Shown: in pieces, positions 55,780 to 64,000 of the stretch
How positions within the stretch are numbered: position 1 is the first letter of the stretch
Layout of the letters: every line of letters starts with the position of its first letter
DNA from: Streptomyces sp. SID12501
GTDB lineage: Bacteria > Actinomycetota > Actinomycetes > Streptomycetales > Streptomycetaceae
Assembly: GCF_010550245.1 (NCBI RefSeq)
Contig: NZ_JAAGLU010000006.1
Location: 248,001-312,000, forward strand
Direction: 5' to 3'
DNA length: 64,000 nucleotides
Notes under the pieces: generated by a model
The model's input: only the letters and a program-made list of their open reading frames with translations
Databases searched by the model: none
Told to the model about the DNA's origin: nothing
Position numbers and translations under genes: made by a program

Positions 55780-58695
55780 ATGGGCGTACCGTCCGTGACC
55801 GGTCGCCGCGAGCTGCTCGACACCGCCCGGGCCGAGTTGGCAACCCGTCAGGGAGTCCTCCTCCACGGACCTGCGGGGATCGGCAAGTCCACCATCGTGG
55901 CCGCCCTCATGGCATCCCTGGCCGTGCACGCCCAGCCGTCCGGAACGGTGCTGCGATGCTCGCCCGCTCCCGAGGAGGCCGGGCTTCCCTTCGTCGGCCT
56001 CGTCGACCTGTTCGCGCGGGTGCCGGAGAGCTGCCTGGCGGCACTGGCGTCCGAACCCCGGGCGGCACTGAGGGCGGCCCTGCTTCACCACCGCGAACCG
56101 GCCGACGACCGGGGCCGGCTCGCGGTGCGCGTCGCCGTTCTCGAAGTGCTGCGCGTCCTCGCCGCCGCCGGACCCGTTCTGCTGGTCGTCGACGGTCTCC
56201 AGTGGCTCGACGAGCCGACCGCCGAGGTGCTCGCCTTCGCCGTACGCCGGGTCGGGGGCCTCGACATACGGATGGTGTCCGCCGAGCGCGTCGCCGACGG
56301 TGAGCAGCCCGAACGGCTGCGCTGCTGCCCGCCGGACACCGTCGAACTCCCCGTGCCGCCTCTCGGCGACGCCGAGGTGGCCCACCTCGTGCGCACCGTC
56401 GTCGGCGCCGATCTGCCGCCGGGCGTACTGCGGGCGATCCAGGACACCGCTGCCGGAAACCCCTCGTACGCGGTCGAGTTGGCGCGGGCGGCCCCGCGCG
56501 ACGCGGCGCCCTTTGACCTCGGCCGCCCGCTGCCGGTGCCCCGAAGGCTGCGCGACCGGCTCCTCGAACCGATGCGCCCGCTGCCGCCGACAGCCCGGCA
56601 CACCCTCCTTGTCACGAGCGCCGCCGCCCACCCCACCCTCACTCTCCTGCGCGCCGCCGGGCTCCCCGATCCCGCCGCCGACCTCGCGGAGGCCGAACGG
56701 CACGGCGTCGCGACGGCTGACGCCGACGGAACCGTACGCTTCCGGCATCCGCTGATCCGGGCCGCCGTCTACGCCGACGCGCCGGAGTACGGCCGCCGCG
56801 AGGTGCACTCCCTGCTGGCCCGCGCGGTCACCGAGCCCGTGGAGCAGGCCCGCCACCTCGCCCTCGCCCAGCCGCACGAGGACGAGACCACCGCCCGCAC
56901 GCTGATGTCCGCCGCCGAGACCGCACGCCGCGACGGCACACCCGACGCCGCCTTCGAACTCGCCGGCCTCGCCGCCCTGCGTACGCCCGCCGACCGCCCC
57001 TCGGACCGGGCCGACCGCCTGCTCGCCGCAGCCGAGTACGCCTGCGACGGCGGGCGGCTGGAGGAGGCGGGGCAGGCGGCCGGGACCGTCCTCGCCGGGC
57101 CCGGGTCCGGTTCCGTGCGGCAGCGGGCGCGCGCCCGGGTGATCCTGCTGCGCAACGCCGGGCAGGCGCTGGAAGGCACCCGTGACCTGATCGGGGAGGG
57201 CCTGCGGGACGCCGCCGGCGATCCGGAGGCGGAGGCCTGGCTGCATTACTGGGCGGCCGTACGAGGCCTGCTGTGCGGGGAGTTGGAGGAGGCCGCCCGG
57301 CATGCCCGGCACGCTGCCCGGCAGGCGGACCGGGCCGGTGACACGGACACCAGGATCGGGGCCCTCGCCACCCTTGCCCGCGTGTTGTCCCTGACCGGAG
57401 AGTCGGTCGCCGCCGACGCGGCTCTCGAGGAGGCCCTCGCACTGACGGGTGGCGCCGACGCCGGCCCGGAGAGCTGGGGGCTGATCCGGATGCGGGCGGT
57501 TCTCGCCCTGGACTCCGACAGGGTCACCGAGGCGGGGGAGCGGGTCACCCGGCTCCTGGCGGAGATCGGCGAGTTCGCGGGGGTCGAGGAGACCGTGGCG
57601 ACCCTGGTCGCGCTGACCCGTATCCAGGTGCGCGCCGGGGACTGCCGGGAGGCCCTGCGCACCGCCGCCCACTGCTCACGCACCCTCGCCGGGACGGGCG
57701 TACAGACCGCTCCGGCGCTGTACGCGGCGGCGCTCGCGGCCACCGCGGGCGGCAGTGCCGACGAGGCCCGGCGCCTCGCCGAACAGGCGGTACGGGCCTC
57801 GGAGGCGGACGGCGACCGGCTGTTCCTGCTGCGCGCGCTGGCGGTGCTCGGCCAGGCCGAGCTGCTCGCCGGTGACCCACGGGGTGCCGCAGCGGCGGTC
57901 GAGGTGCTGCAACGCGTCAAGCAACTGGGCGAGGCGATGTGCGCGGCCGACCCGCCGTTGCTGCACTGGTACGCGGACCTGGCCGAAGCCCTGGTCGTCC
58001 TCGGTGAGACGGACGAGGCCGGTGCTGTGCTCCACGATGCCCGTACGCGCATGTCCGGCGACGCGCCCGCGAGCGTACTGGCAGCCCTGGAGCGGGCGGA
58101 GGGACTGCGCGAGGCGGCGCTCGGCCGGGCGAAGGAAGGGGCACTGCGGCTGCGTACCGCCGTGGACCGGCTGCGCCGGCTCCCGTTGCCCGTCGAGCTG
58201 GTGCGTGCCCTGATCGCCCTCGGCACGGTCGAGCGACGGTCACGGCGCAGAAGCGCGGCCCGGACCGTCCTGCGCGAGGCGCTGGAGACGGCGAAACGGA
58301 TCGGCGCCGCGCCCCTCGCGGCCCGGGCCTGGGACGAGTTGGCGCGGGTGGACGCCGGGGAGCGTGGTGGTGAGACAGGAGCGGGCGAACCCGAACTCAC
58401 CCCCACGGAGGCCAGGATCGCCGAACTCGTCGGCGGCGGGGCCACCAACAGGGAAGTCGCCGCGAAGCTGTTCATCAGCGTCAAGACGGTGGAGGGCGCT
58501 CTCTCACGGGTCTACCGCAAGCTCGGGGTCCGCTCGCGCACCGCGCTCGCCCACGCGATGGCCGTCGCGGTCCTCGCCTCCGGGGCCGCCGTGGCGTACG
58601 GCGACGACGACCAAGTGACCCCTGTGTCACAGGGAGTGACGGTGAGTCAGCCCGGCCGGATCCGGCTGCCCCGCGCGCCCGACACACGCCGTTGA
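55780..58695 (+). CDS. Large LuxR-family ATPase regulator (LAL type)
   Basis: This roughly 971-residue regulator has an N-terminal AAA ATPase (Walker A LLHGPAGIGKST near residue 30, Walker B LLVVDGLQWLD), a long helical repeat middle part and a C-terminal LuxR helix-turn-helix. The latter reads LTPTEARIAELVGGGATNREVAAKLFISVKTVEGALSRVYRKLGVRSR. Such regulators act as ligand- and ATP-dependent activators. ATG 55780 begins the family pattern (MGVPSVTGRREL); an earlier TTG is possible. The target is unknown. The sedolisin gene follows 121 bases downstream on the same strand. Confidence 0.9.
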   Translation: MGVPSVTGRRELLDTARAELATRQGVLLHGPAGIGKSTIVAALMASLAVHAQPSGTVLRCSPAPEEAGLPFVGLVDLFARVPESCLAALASEPRAALRAALLHHREPADDRGRLAVRVAVLEVLRVLAAAGPVLLVVDGLQWLDEPTAEVLAFAVRRVGGLDIRMVSAERVADGEQPERLRCCPPDTVELPVPPLGDAEVAHLVRTVVGADLPPGVLRAIQDTAAGNPSYAVELARAAPRDAAPFDLGRPLPVPRRLRDRLLEPMRPLPPTARHTLLVTSAAAHPTLTLLRAAGLPDPAADLAEAERHGVATADADGTVRFRHPLIRAAVYADAPEYGRREVHSLLARAVTEPVEQARHLALAQPHEDETTARTLMSAAETARRDGTPDAAFELAGLAALRTPADRPSDRADRLLAAAEYACDGGRLEEAGQAAGTVLAGPGSGSVRQRARARVILLRNAGQALEGTRDLIGEGLRDAAGDPEAEAWLHYWAAVRGLLCGELEEAARHARHAARQADRAGDTDTRIGALATLARVLSLTGESVAADAALEEALALTGGADAGPESWGLIRMRAVLALDSDRVTEAGERVTRLLAEIGEFAGVEETVATLVALTRIQVRAGDCREALRTAAHCSRTLAGTGVQTAPALYAAALAATAGGSADEARRLAEQAVRASEADGDRLFLLRALAVLGQAELLAGDPRGAAAAVEVLQRVKQLGEAMCAADPPLLHWYADLAEALVVLGETDEAGAVLHDARTRMSGDAPASVLAALERAEGLREAALGRAKEGALRLRTAVDRLRRLPLPVELVRALIALGTVERRSRRRSAARTVLREALETAKRIGAAPLAARAWDELARVDAGERGGETGAGEPELTPTEARIAELVGGGATNREVAAKLFISVKTVEGALSRVYRKLGVRSRTALAHAMAVAVLASGAAVAYGDDDQVTPVSQGVTVSQPGRIRLPRAPDTRR

Positions 58696-58816
58696 CATGA
58701 CATGTGCAGTTAACACGTAGAGCAAGGGTTCCCCCGCTTACGGGGGAGGGGCCGCCGTTCCTACGGTGAAGTCGTTCCGCTTCCGGGACATCGCCCCCAC
58801 TCTCCGGAGGACCCCA

Positions 58817-60445
58817 GTGAAGTCACGCCTGAAACTGCTCGGCCTGGTCGCCGCACCGGCCCTGCTCGCCGCCGCGGTCCCCGCTGCCTACGCGGCCAAC
58901 GCCGTCCAGCCGCACACGGCTCGCGCGGCTGTCACCGGAGACGTCCTCAAAGGCCTGAACAAGCACGCGACCCGCACCGGCAAGGTCGCCGCCGGGAAGC
59001 GCATATCGGTGGCGATCAGCCTGACCCCCAGAAACAACAAGGGACTTGACACCTTCGTCGCCAAGGTCAGCGACCCGCGGTCGAGTTCCTACGGCCGCTA
59101 CCTGACGAAGGGGCAGTTCGCCGCCCGCTTCGGCCGGACCGACGCCGAGGTCAAGCAGCTCAAGGACTATCTGCGTGCCCAGGGCCTCACCGTCGGCAAG
59201 GTTCACTCGGGCAACCTGCTGGTCGACGCGAGCGGCACCGCCGCCCAGTTGGAGAAGGCCTTCGGCACCAAGCTGTCGACCTGGAAGGACGCGTCGTCCG
59301 GGCGTTCGTTCTACGCCAACGACGCCGCGCCGACCCTGCCGACCTCAGTCGCCGCCCTCGTCAGCGACGTGGCCGGCCTCAACAACCGCACCCAGCTGCA
59401 CCACCAGTCGGTCTCCAAGGTGGCCCCCCGAAACGGCCCGGGCGGCGGCTACACCCCGGCCCAGCTCAAGGGCGGCTACAACGTGTCCGGTACGTACACC
59501 GGCAGCGGCCAGAAGATCGCGCTGCTGGAGTTCGACGGCTTCCAGCAGTCCAACATCACGAAGTACGACACCAACTACAGCCTGGGTTCGCCCACTCCGA
59601 CCGTGTCCAAGGTCGACGGCGGCTCCGGCGCGCTCGGTGACGGCCAGGTCGAGGTCGAGCTGGACATCGAGGTCCTGCACGCCATCGCCCCCAAGGCGAA
59701 CGTCACCGTCTTCGAGGGCCCCAACTCCGACGCCGGCGAGGTCGACACCTACCAGGCCATCGTCGACAGCGGCATCCCGACCACGTCGATCAGCTGGGGC
59801 GCCTCCGAGAGCGCCCGCACCACCTCCAACATCAACGCCGTGGACGCCGTCTTCAAGGCGGGCGCCGCCCAGGGCCTCGGCTTCTACGCGGCCTCCGGCG
59901 ACGACGGCTCCGACGACGCGGGCGACGGCACCACCACCGTCGACTACCCGGCCAGCGACCCGTACGTCACCGGCGTCGGCGGCACCAAGCTGACCGTCAC
60001 CTCGGCCAACGTCTTCAGCAAGGAGGTGGCCTGGTCCGGCGGCGGTGGCGGCAAGTCCTCCGTCTTCAAGATCCCCAGCTGGCAGACGGCGGTCCAGAAG
60101 AGCGCCGGCGGCGGTTTCCGCCAGGTCCCGGACGTCTCCGCGCACGCCAACCCCAGCCCCGGCGTCTCGATCTACTCCCAGGGCTCCTGGGCCTCGGTCG
60201 GCGGCACCAGCGCCGCGGCGCCCGAGTGGGCGGCGTTCGCCGCGCTCTACAACCAGCAGGCCGCGGCGGCAGGCAAGGCCAACCTCGGCTTCGCCGACCC
60301 CGCCCTCTACACGGCGAGCGGCACCGGCTTCCACGACATCACCAGCGGCAGCAACGGCGACTACTCCGCCGCCACCGGCTGGGACTTCACCACCGGCTGG
60401 GGCTCGTACAACGCCGCGACCCTGGCGACCAAGCTGCTCGGCTGA
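58817..60445 (+). CDS. Secreted sedolisin (S53) serine-carboxyl protease
   Basis: This 542-residue exported protease has a signal peptide (LLGLVAAPALLAAAVPAAYA), a pro-kumamolisin activation domain (about 40-190) and a subtilisin-fold catalytic domain. Catalytic Glu and Asp lie in VEVELDIEV, the oxyanion Asp in AASGDDGSDD, and the nucleophile in GGTSAAAPEWAAF. The calcium site is DITSGSNGDYSAATGWDFTTGWGS. The full triad is present, so it should be active, normally at acid pH. GTG 58817 has GGAGG six bases upstream; the ATG-like extension at 58766 lacks one. Confidence 0.94.
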   Translation: MKSRLKLLGLVAAPALLAAAVPAAYAANAVQPHTARAAVTGDVLKGLNKHATRTGKVAAGKRISVAISLTPRNNKGLDTFVAKVSDPRSSSYGRYLTKGQFAARFGRTDAEVKQLKDYLRAQGLTVGKVHSGNLLVDASGTAAQLEKAFGTKLSTWKDASSGRSFYANDAAPTLPTSVAALVSDVAGLNNRTQLHHQSVSKVAPRNGPGGGYTPAQLKGGYNVSGTYTGSGQKIALLEFDGFQQSNITKYDTNYSLGSPTPTVSKVDGGSGALGDGQVEVELDIEVLHAIAPKANVTVFEGPNSDAGEVDTYQAIVDSGIPTTSISWGASESARTTSNINAVDAVFKAGAAQGLGFYAASGDDGSDDAGDGTTTVDYPASDPYVTGVGGTKLTVTSANVFSKEVAWSGGGGGKSSVFKIPSWQTAVQKSAGGGFRQVPDVSAHANPSPGVSIYSQGSWASVGGTSAAAPEWAAFAALYNQQAAAAGKANLGFADPALYTASGTGFHDITSGSNGDYSAATGWDFTTGWGSYNAATLATKLLG

Positions 60446-60493
60446 CCCTGCCGAGCGACGACCACTGATCGACGATCGACGATCGACGACCGT

Positions 60494-60525
60494 AGCGCGG
60501 GCCGGGACCACTCCCTGCCCGCGCT
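60494..60525. terminator. Hairpin terminator after the sedolisin gene
   Basis: Arms AGCGCGGG (60494-60501) and CCCGCGCT (60518-60525) flank a 16-base loop, 49 bases after the protease stop. Just before it, GATCGAC is repeated three times (about 60469-60490). The rest of the 223-base gap shows nothing else clear. Confidence 0.6.
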
Positions 60526-60668
60526 CGTCTGTTCCACCGGTCCGGGCCGGCCGGTCGCCCGGCGCGGGTTCGCGGGCGAAAGCCCCGCCGGCACACGGAA
60601 CCACGAAGCCGCCCGGCCCCTCCTACACAGGAGACGCACTGGCAGTGGGCGAAGCGACAGGGGTGGCG

Positions 60669-62813
60669 ATGGAGCGGCAGTGGTCCCGTCGGAGGTTCAT
60701 GGTCTACTCGCTGGCCGCGACCACCCTGACCGTGGCCGCGCCGATCGGCTGCGACTCCTCCTCGGCGGAGGGCGCCGAGCGCCGGGCGGCGGACCCGGGC
60801 GCGCGGTCCGGCGTCGTGGTGACCGGTGACGACGACGAGATGCTGGTTCTGGAGGTCACCCCGGCGAATCGGGTGGTCGTCCGGCTGCCGCGCGTCGAGG
60901 TCGGTCAGGGCGTCACCACCGCGGTCGCCATGATGATCGCCGAGGAGCTGGACGCCCGCCTGGCGGACGTCGACATCCCGCTCGCCGACGCCCGCACCAA
61001 GGGAAGCCAGTACACCGGCGGTTCGAACTCGGTCAGTTCCCTGTACGGACCGGCCCGGGCGCTGGCCGCCACCGCGCGCGCCCGCCTGGTGACCGCCGCC
61101 GCCCAGCACTGGAGCCTCCCCGCGCGCACACTGCGGACCCGGAACACCATGGTGGTCGCACCGGACGGGCGTACGGCCACCTTCGGCTCGCTGACCGCGA
61201 CCGCCGCGAAGGTCACCCGGCCGAAGGTATCCAGCAAGCCCAAACCGTCCTCCCGGCACAAGGTGATCGGGAAACCGACGACCCGGATCGACGCGCGGGA
61301 CATCATCACCGGCAAGGCGCAGTACGCGGGTGACCTTCGGGTGCCCGGCGCGAAACCGACCGTGGTGGCCCGGCCGCCGACGCTCGGCGGGAAGATCCGT
61401 ACGGTCGACGACCGGGCGGCCCGCGCCCTGCCGGGCGTCCGCGCGGTCGTGCGGGTCGCGGGCGGGGTCGCCGTGGTCGCGGACACCTTCCACCACGCCT
61501 TCCAGGCCCGGGACGCCCTGCGGATCACCTGGGCCCCGGGCCCGCTGGCCGCGCTGTCCGACACGGCCATCAGATCCCGGCTGCGTGCCGCCGTCCCGCC
61601 GCTGGGTGCGGCGCCGAGCGGATCGACGCAGGTGACTGGGGAGTTCGAGTTCGCGTTCGTCGGGCATGCTCCGATGGAGGTGCTGACCGTGGTGGCGGAC
61701 GTCCGCACGGACCGCGCCGAACTGTGGTTCTCCACCCAGACACCGATGGACGCCCGGGACGGCATCGCCTCGGCGGTCGGCCTCCCGGCGTCGAAGGTCA
61801 AGGTCCATGTCATGCGTGGCGGCGGCTCGTTCGGGCGGCGGCTGAACTACGACTTCGCGATCGAGGCCGCCCTCGTTTCCAAGGCGGCCCGTCGGCCGGT
61901 CAAGCTGATGTGGAGCCGCGGCGACGACCTGCGGCACGGCAGGATGCGCCCGGCCACCCACCACCGGATCAGGGCCAGCCACAAGGACGGCCGGGTGCTC
62001 GCCTTCGTGCACGCGACGTCGTCGGTGAGCGAGTCGTGGGAGGGGGAGGGTCTCGCCGCGCAGGGCGGGGTGACGTCCTTGGCCGCGCGGGCGGGGCGTG
62101 TGCGGGCGGCGGGCCCGCTGCCCAGCGACAGCGGGCTGTACAACTTCGGGCGGCTGTCCGGGGATTCGGGAGATGTGGCGCTGGCGGCGATACCGCTCGG
62201 CGCCTGGCGGTCGGTGGACTCGGGGACGAGCCGGACCGCCGAGGAGATCATGGTCGACGAGATCGCCCGGAGCCTCGGCAAGGACCCGGTCGCCTTCCGG
62301 CGCACCACACTCCGGAGCAAGGCCGTCCGCGCCGTACTCGACAAGGCGGCGTCCGCCGGGAGTTGGGGGCGGACCATGCCGGCCGGACACGGACAGGGCG
62401 TGGCGGTCCACGAGGAGTACGGCTCCTGCGTGGCCTGTCTGATCGAGATCGACGCCACCGACCCGAAGAATCCCCGGGTGACCAGGGCGGTGATGGCGGC
62501 CGACGTCGGAACGGCCGTGAATCCACGCGGACTTGAGGCCCAGCTCATGGGCACCGCTATCGACGGCATCTCCACCGTCCTGCGGGCCGGTCTCCACATC
62601 GACCGGGGCGCGGTCCGCGAGGGCAGCTTCGCCGACTTCCACTACGCCCGCCAGCGGCACGCCCCTCTGCGCTTCGAGGCGCACATCATGCCGTCCGAGG
62701 GAGAGCCGGGCGGGGCCGGGGAACTCGGGGTGCCGGCCGCGGCGGGCGCGGTCGCCAACGCGTACGCCCGGGCGACGGGCACCGGACCCCGCCGTTTCCC
62801 GCTCAACTTCTGA
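60669..62813 (+). CDS. Molybdopterin-binding subunit of a xanthine dehydrogenase-family oxidoreductase (IorB-like)
   Basis: This 714-residue large subunit has a twin-arginine signal (SRRRFMVYSLAATTLTVAAPIGC), and the Cys may be lipidated. Two molybdenum-cofactor domains follow: RVEVGQGVTTAVAMMIAEEL, the middle ITGKAQYAGDLRVPG, FVGHAPMEVL, MRGGGSFGRRLNYDF, and GGAGELGVPAAAGAVANAYA with the base Glu. This layout matches isoquinoline 1-oxidoreductase-type aldehyde/heterocycle hydroxylases. The substrate is unknown. ATG 60669 is used; GTG 60645 with AGGAG eleven bases upstream is an alternative. The iron-sulfur subunit follows 77 bases downstream. Confidence 0.9.
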   Translation: MERQWSRRRFMVYSLAATTLTVAAPIGCDSSSAEGAERRAADPGARSGVVVTGDDDEMLVLEVTPANRVVVRLPRVEVGQGVTTAVAMMIAEELDARLADVDIPLADARTKGSQYTGGSNSVSSLYGPARALAATARARLVTAAAQHWSLPARTLRTRNTMVVAPDGRTATFGSLTATAAKVTRPKVSSKPKPSSRHKVIGKPTTRIDARDIITGKAQYAGDLRVPGAKPTVVARPPTLGGKIRTVDDRAARALPGVRAVVRVAGGVAVVADTFHHAFQARDALRITWAPGPLAALSDTAIRSRLRAAVPPLGAAPSGSTQVTGEFEFAFVGHAPMEVLTVVADVRTDRAELWFSTQTPMDARDGIASAVGLPASKVKVHVMRGGGSFGRRLNYDFAIEAALVSKAARRPVKLMWSRGDDLRHGRMRPATHHRIRASHKDGRVLAFVHATSSVSESWEGEGLAAQGGVTSLAARAGRVRAAGPLPSDSGLYNFGRLSGDSGDVALAAIPLGAWRSVDSGTSRTAEEIMVDEIARSLGKDPVAFRRTTLRSKAVRAVLDKAASAGSWGRTMPAGHGQGVAVHEEYGSCVACLIEIDATDPKNPRVTRAVMAADVGTAVNPRGLEAQLMGTAIDGISTVLRAGLHIDRGAVREGSFADFHYARQRHAPLRFEAHIMPSEGEPGGAGELGVPAAAGAVANAYARATGTGPRRFPLNF

Positions 62814-62890
62814 CTTCCGCCCCTGCCTCGACCGTCGCCCCGATCCCCGCCCCCGGCCCCCGCCCCGACCCCGCCTCCGAGAGGGTTCCG

Positions 62891-63352
62891 ATGCCCCGCT
62901 ACACCTTCGACCTCAACGGCGAACCGGTCACCGTCGAGGCCCCGGCCGACATGCCGCTGCTCTGGGTGCTGCGCGACCTGCTCCAGGTGACCGGCCCCAA
63001 GTACGGCTGCGGGGTCGGGGTCTGCCGCGCCTGCACCAGCCATCTCGACGGCGCGGAGATCCAGCCCTGTGTCGTGCCCGTCGCCGACTGCGCGGACCGC
63101 GGGGTCACCACCATCGAGGGGCTGGCCGACGGCGACACCCTGCACCCCGTCCAACAGGCGTGGCTCGACCGCGATGTCGCACAGTGCGGCTTCTGCCAGC
63201 CCGGGCAGATCATGGCCGCGGTGGCGCTGCTCCGGCGGACCTCCGAGCCGACCGACGCGGACATCGACGCCATCGAGAACGTCTGCCGCTGCGGCACGTA
63301 CTCCCGGATCCGCGAGGCCATCAAACAGGCCGCTGCGGCGACCGAGAGCTGA
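62891..63352 (+). CDS. (2Fe-2S) subunit of molybdenum hydroxylase (IorA-like)
   Basis: This 153-residue protein has the two [2Fe-2S] clusters of the family. The plant-ferredoxin-like site is KYGCGVGVCRACTSHL...QPC, and the helical-domain site is CGFCQPGQIM...CRCGTYSRIREAI. It passes electrons from the molybdenum centre of the preceding subunit. It has no signal peptide, so export would be by piggy-back on the Tat signal of the large subunit. Length is normal. Its last 32 bases overlap an antisense pseudogene. Confidence 0.94.
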   Translation: MPRYTFDLNGEPVTVEAPADMPLLWVLRDLLQVTGPKYGCGVGVCRACTSHLDGAEIQPCVVPVADCADRGVTTIEGLADGDTLHPVQQAWLDRDVAQCGFCQPGQIMAAVALLRRTSEPTDADIDAIENVCRCGTYSRIREAIKQAAAATES

Positions 63353-63877
63353 CCCGCGGGGCAGAAGCAGGTCGGCCGGTATTGGCGAGTTCAGTTCCCC
63401 GATGGCCGATATGGGCGAGCGTGTCCTGCACGGCGTAGCGGACGTACAGGGAGTCGGCGAGCGCGGACTCGTCGGGGGCAGCCTCGTCCACCCGCGGGCC
63501 AGGCCCTCCACGGCGGCCATCGCGCCCTCCGCCTCCACCAGCAGCCGCACCTGTTCCGCCTCGGGCACCCGGTCCTTGCACAGCACCCGCTCCACCGGAG
63601 CGCTCGCGGCGCCGAGACAGCTGCCGGTCATCAGCAGCTCGAACCGGACGAGCCCGGCGGTCTGCACCTCGTCGAGCCGGGACCCGGCCGGGGACGCGGT
63701 GCGCACCAGCAGTTCCGGCGGCACGAGGACGTCGTCCAGCGTGACCTGGTCGCTCTCGGCGCCCGCGAGGAAGCCGCTCGCCCAGAAGGCGCTGACGCTC
63801 GGAGACCGGTGGGGCCGGCACCGTCCGCCGTACGAGACGCCCTTGACGTGGGCGGCGAGCCGATCGACACTCCCCAT
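63321..63877 (-). pseudogene. Eroded acyl-CoA dehydrogenase fragment
   Basis: Read on the minus strand, FWASGFLAGAESDQVTLDDVLVPPELLVR and GSCLGAASAPVERVLC are acyl-CoA dehydrogenase middle and C-terminal domain sequence. The N-terminal domain is missing. After EGAMAAVEGLARG near 63490 the homologous reading continues in another frame as VDEAAPDESALADSLYVRYAVQDTLAHIG, consistent with loss of one G in a GGG run. The C-terminal end is also cut short, running into the [2Fe-2S] gene. SfnB-type sulfur-acquisition oxidoreductases belong to this superfamily, but subfamily cannot be fixed. Confidence 0.7.
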
Positions 63878-63908
63878 GGGAATCCTAGTGAAAAGGTAGG
63901 GAAACGAG

Positions 63909-64000
63909 ATGCGCGTGGAGTCGAACGCCAGTCGGGTGGTTCACGCACCCCGGCCGACCCCGCTGCTGACCTCCCGCCGGCACATCGACCTTCAGCGAGT
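63909..64000 (+). CDS. Putative short leader peptide, partial at right edge
   Basis: An ATG at 63909 with GGTAGGGAAA upstream begins a frame whose residues include PLLTSRRHIDLQR at the window end. Streptomyces carry a family of small leader peptides with the pattern LTxRRHVDLxRV followed by Cys-containing residues, placed before sulfur or amino-acid transport genes. The match is good, but only 30 codons are visible, so it could instead be the N-terminus of a longer protein. The imperfect inverted repeat CCTAGTGAAAAGGTAGG lies at 63884-63900. Confidence 0.5.
   Translation, partial: MRVESNASRVVHAPRPTPLLTSRRHIDLQR

Noticed and set aside
62642..63320. C-terminal continuation of the minus-strand acyl-CoA dehydrogenase frame through the [2Fe-2S] gene
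   Set aside because: That part is antisense to conserved cluster-binding cysteines and has no dehydrogenase homology.

Overview
The window is high-GC DNA with strong C/G preference at third codon positions, GGAGG-type ribosome sites, many GTG starts, DmdR/IdeR-type iron boxes and large accessory clusters. This points to a Streptomyces or close relative. There are no insertion sequences, CRISPR arrays or rRNA genes. One tRNA (Pro, GGG) is present.

Positions 1-27524 hold a hydroxamate siderophore locus: a partial L-ornithine N5-monooxygenase, a formyltransferase, two FecCD-type permeases with their ATPase, a six-module NRPS of 7295 residues, and an MbtH-like protein. A GNAT acetyltransferase lies inside it. 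Iron boxes sit in both divergent promoter regions. The adenylation codes read as Ser for modules 2, 4 and 5 and N5-hydroxyornithine for module 3. Modules 1 and 3 carry N-methyltransferase insertions, so a hexapeptide of three serines and three modified ornithines is inferred. Modules 4 and 5 share 853 identical bases. The NRPS ends in an epimerase with no thioesterase.

Positions 27632-29439 hold a YtcJ-like amidohydrolase translationally coupled to a small unknown protein.

Positions 29486-47177 are a myo-inositol/cyclitol catabolic region. A GntR regulator, iolD, iolB, an aldolase-like gene and iolC lie on the minus strand. Divergent to them are a sugar-type ABC importer, an IolE-like enzyme and a Gfo/Idh dehydrogenase. 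Further on are iolG, an SDR, a phytanoyl-CoA dioxygenase-like enzyme, another Gfo/Idh enzyme and two LacI regulators, with clear palindromic operator candidates.

Positions 47185-52974 form a hydroxyquinol-type aromatic pathway. An AcoR-like activator is divergent from a FAD aromatic hydroxylase, hydroxyquinol 1,2-dioxygenase and maleylacetate reductase. A hairpin operator lies between them.

Positions 53050-63352 carry individual genes: a YceI fusion, a secreted NLP (NPP1) toxin-like protein, an excalibur protein, tRNA-Pro, a large LuxR-type ATPase regulator, a secreted sedolisin protease, and a two-subunit Tat-exported molybdenum hydroxylase. The right edge has an eroded acyl-CoA dehydrogenase pseudogene and what looks like the start of a short leader-peptide ORF running out of the window.
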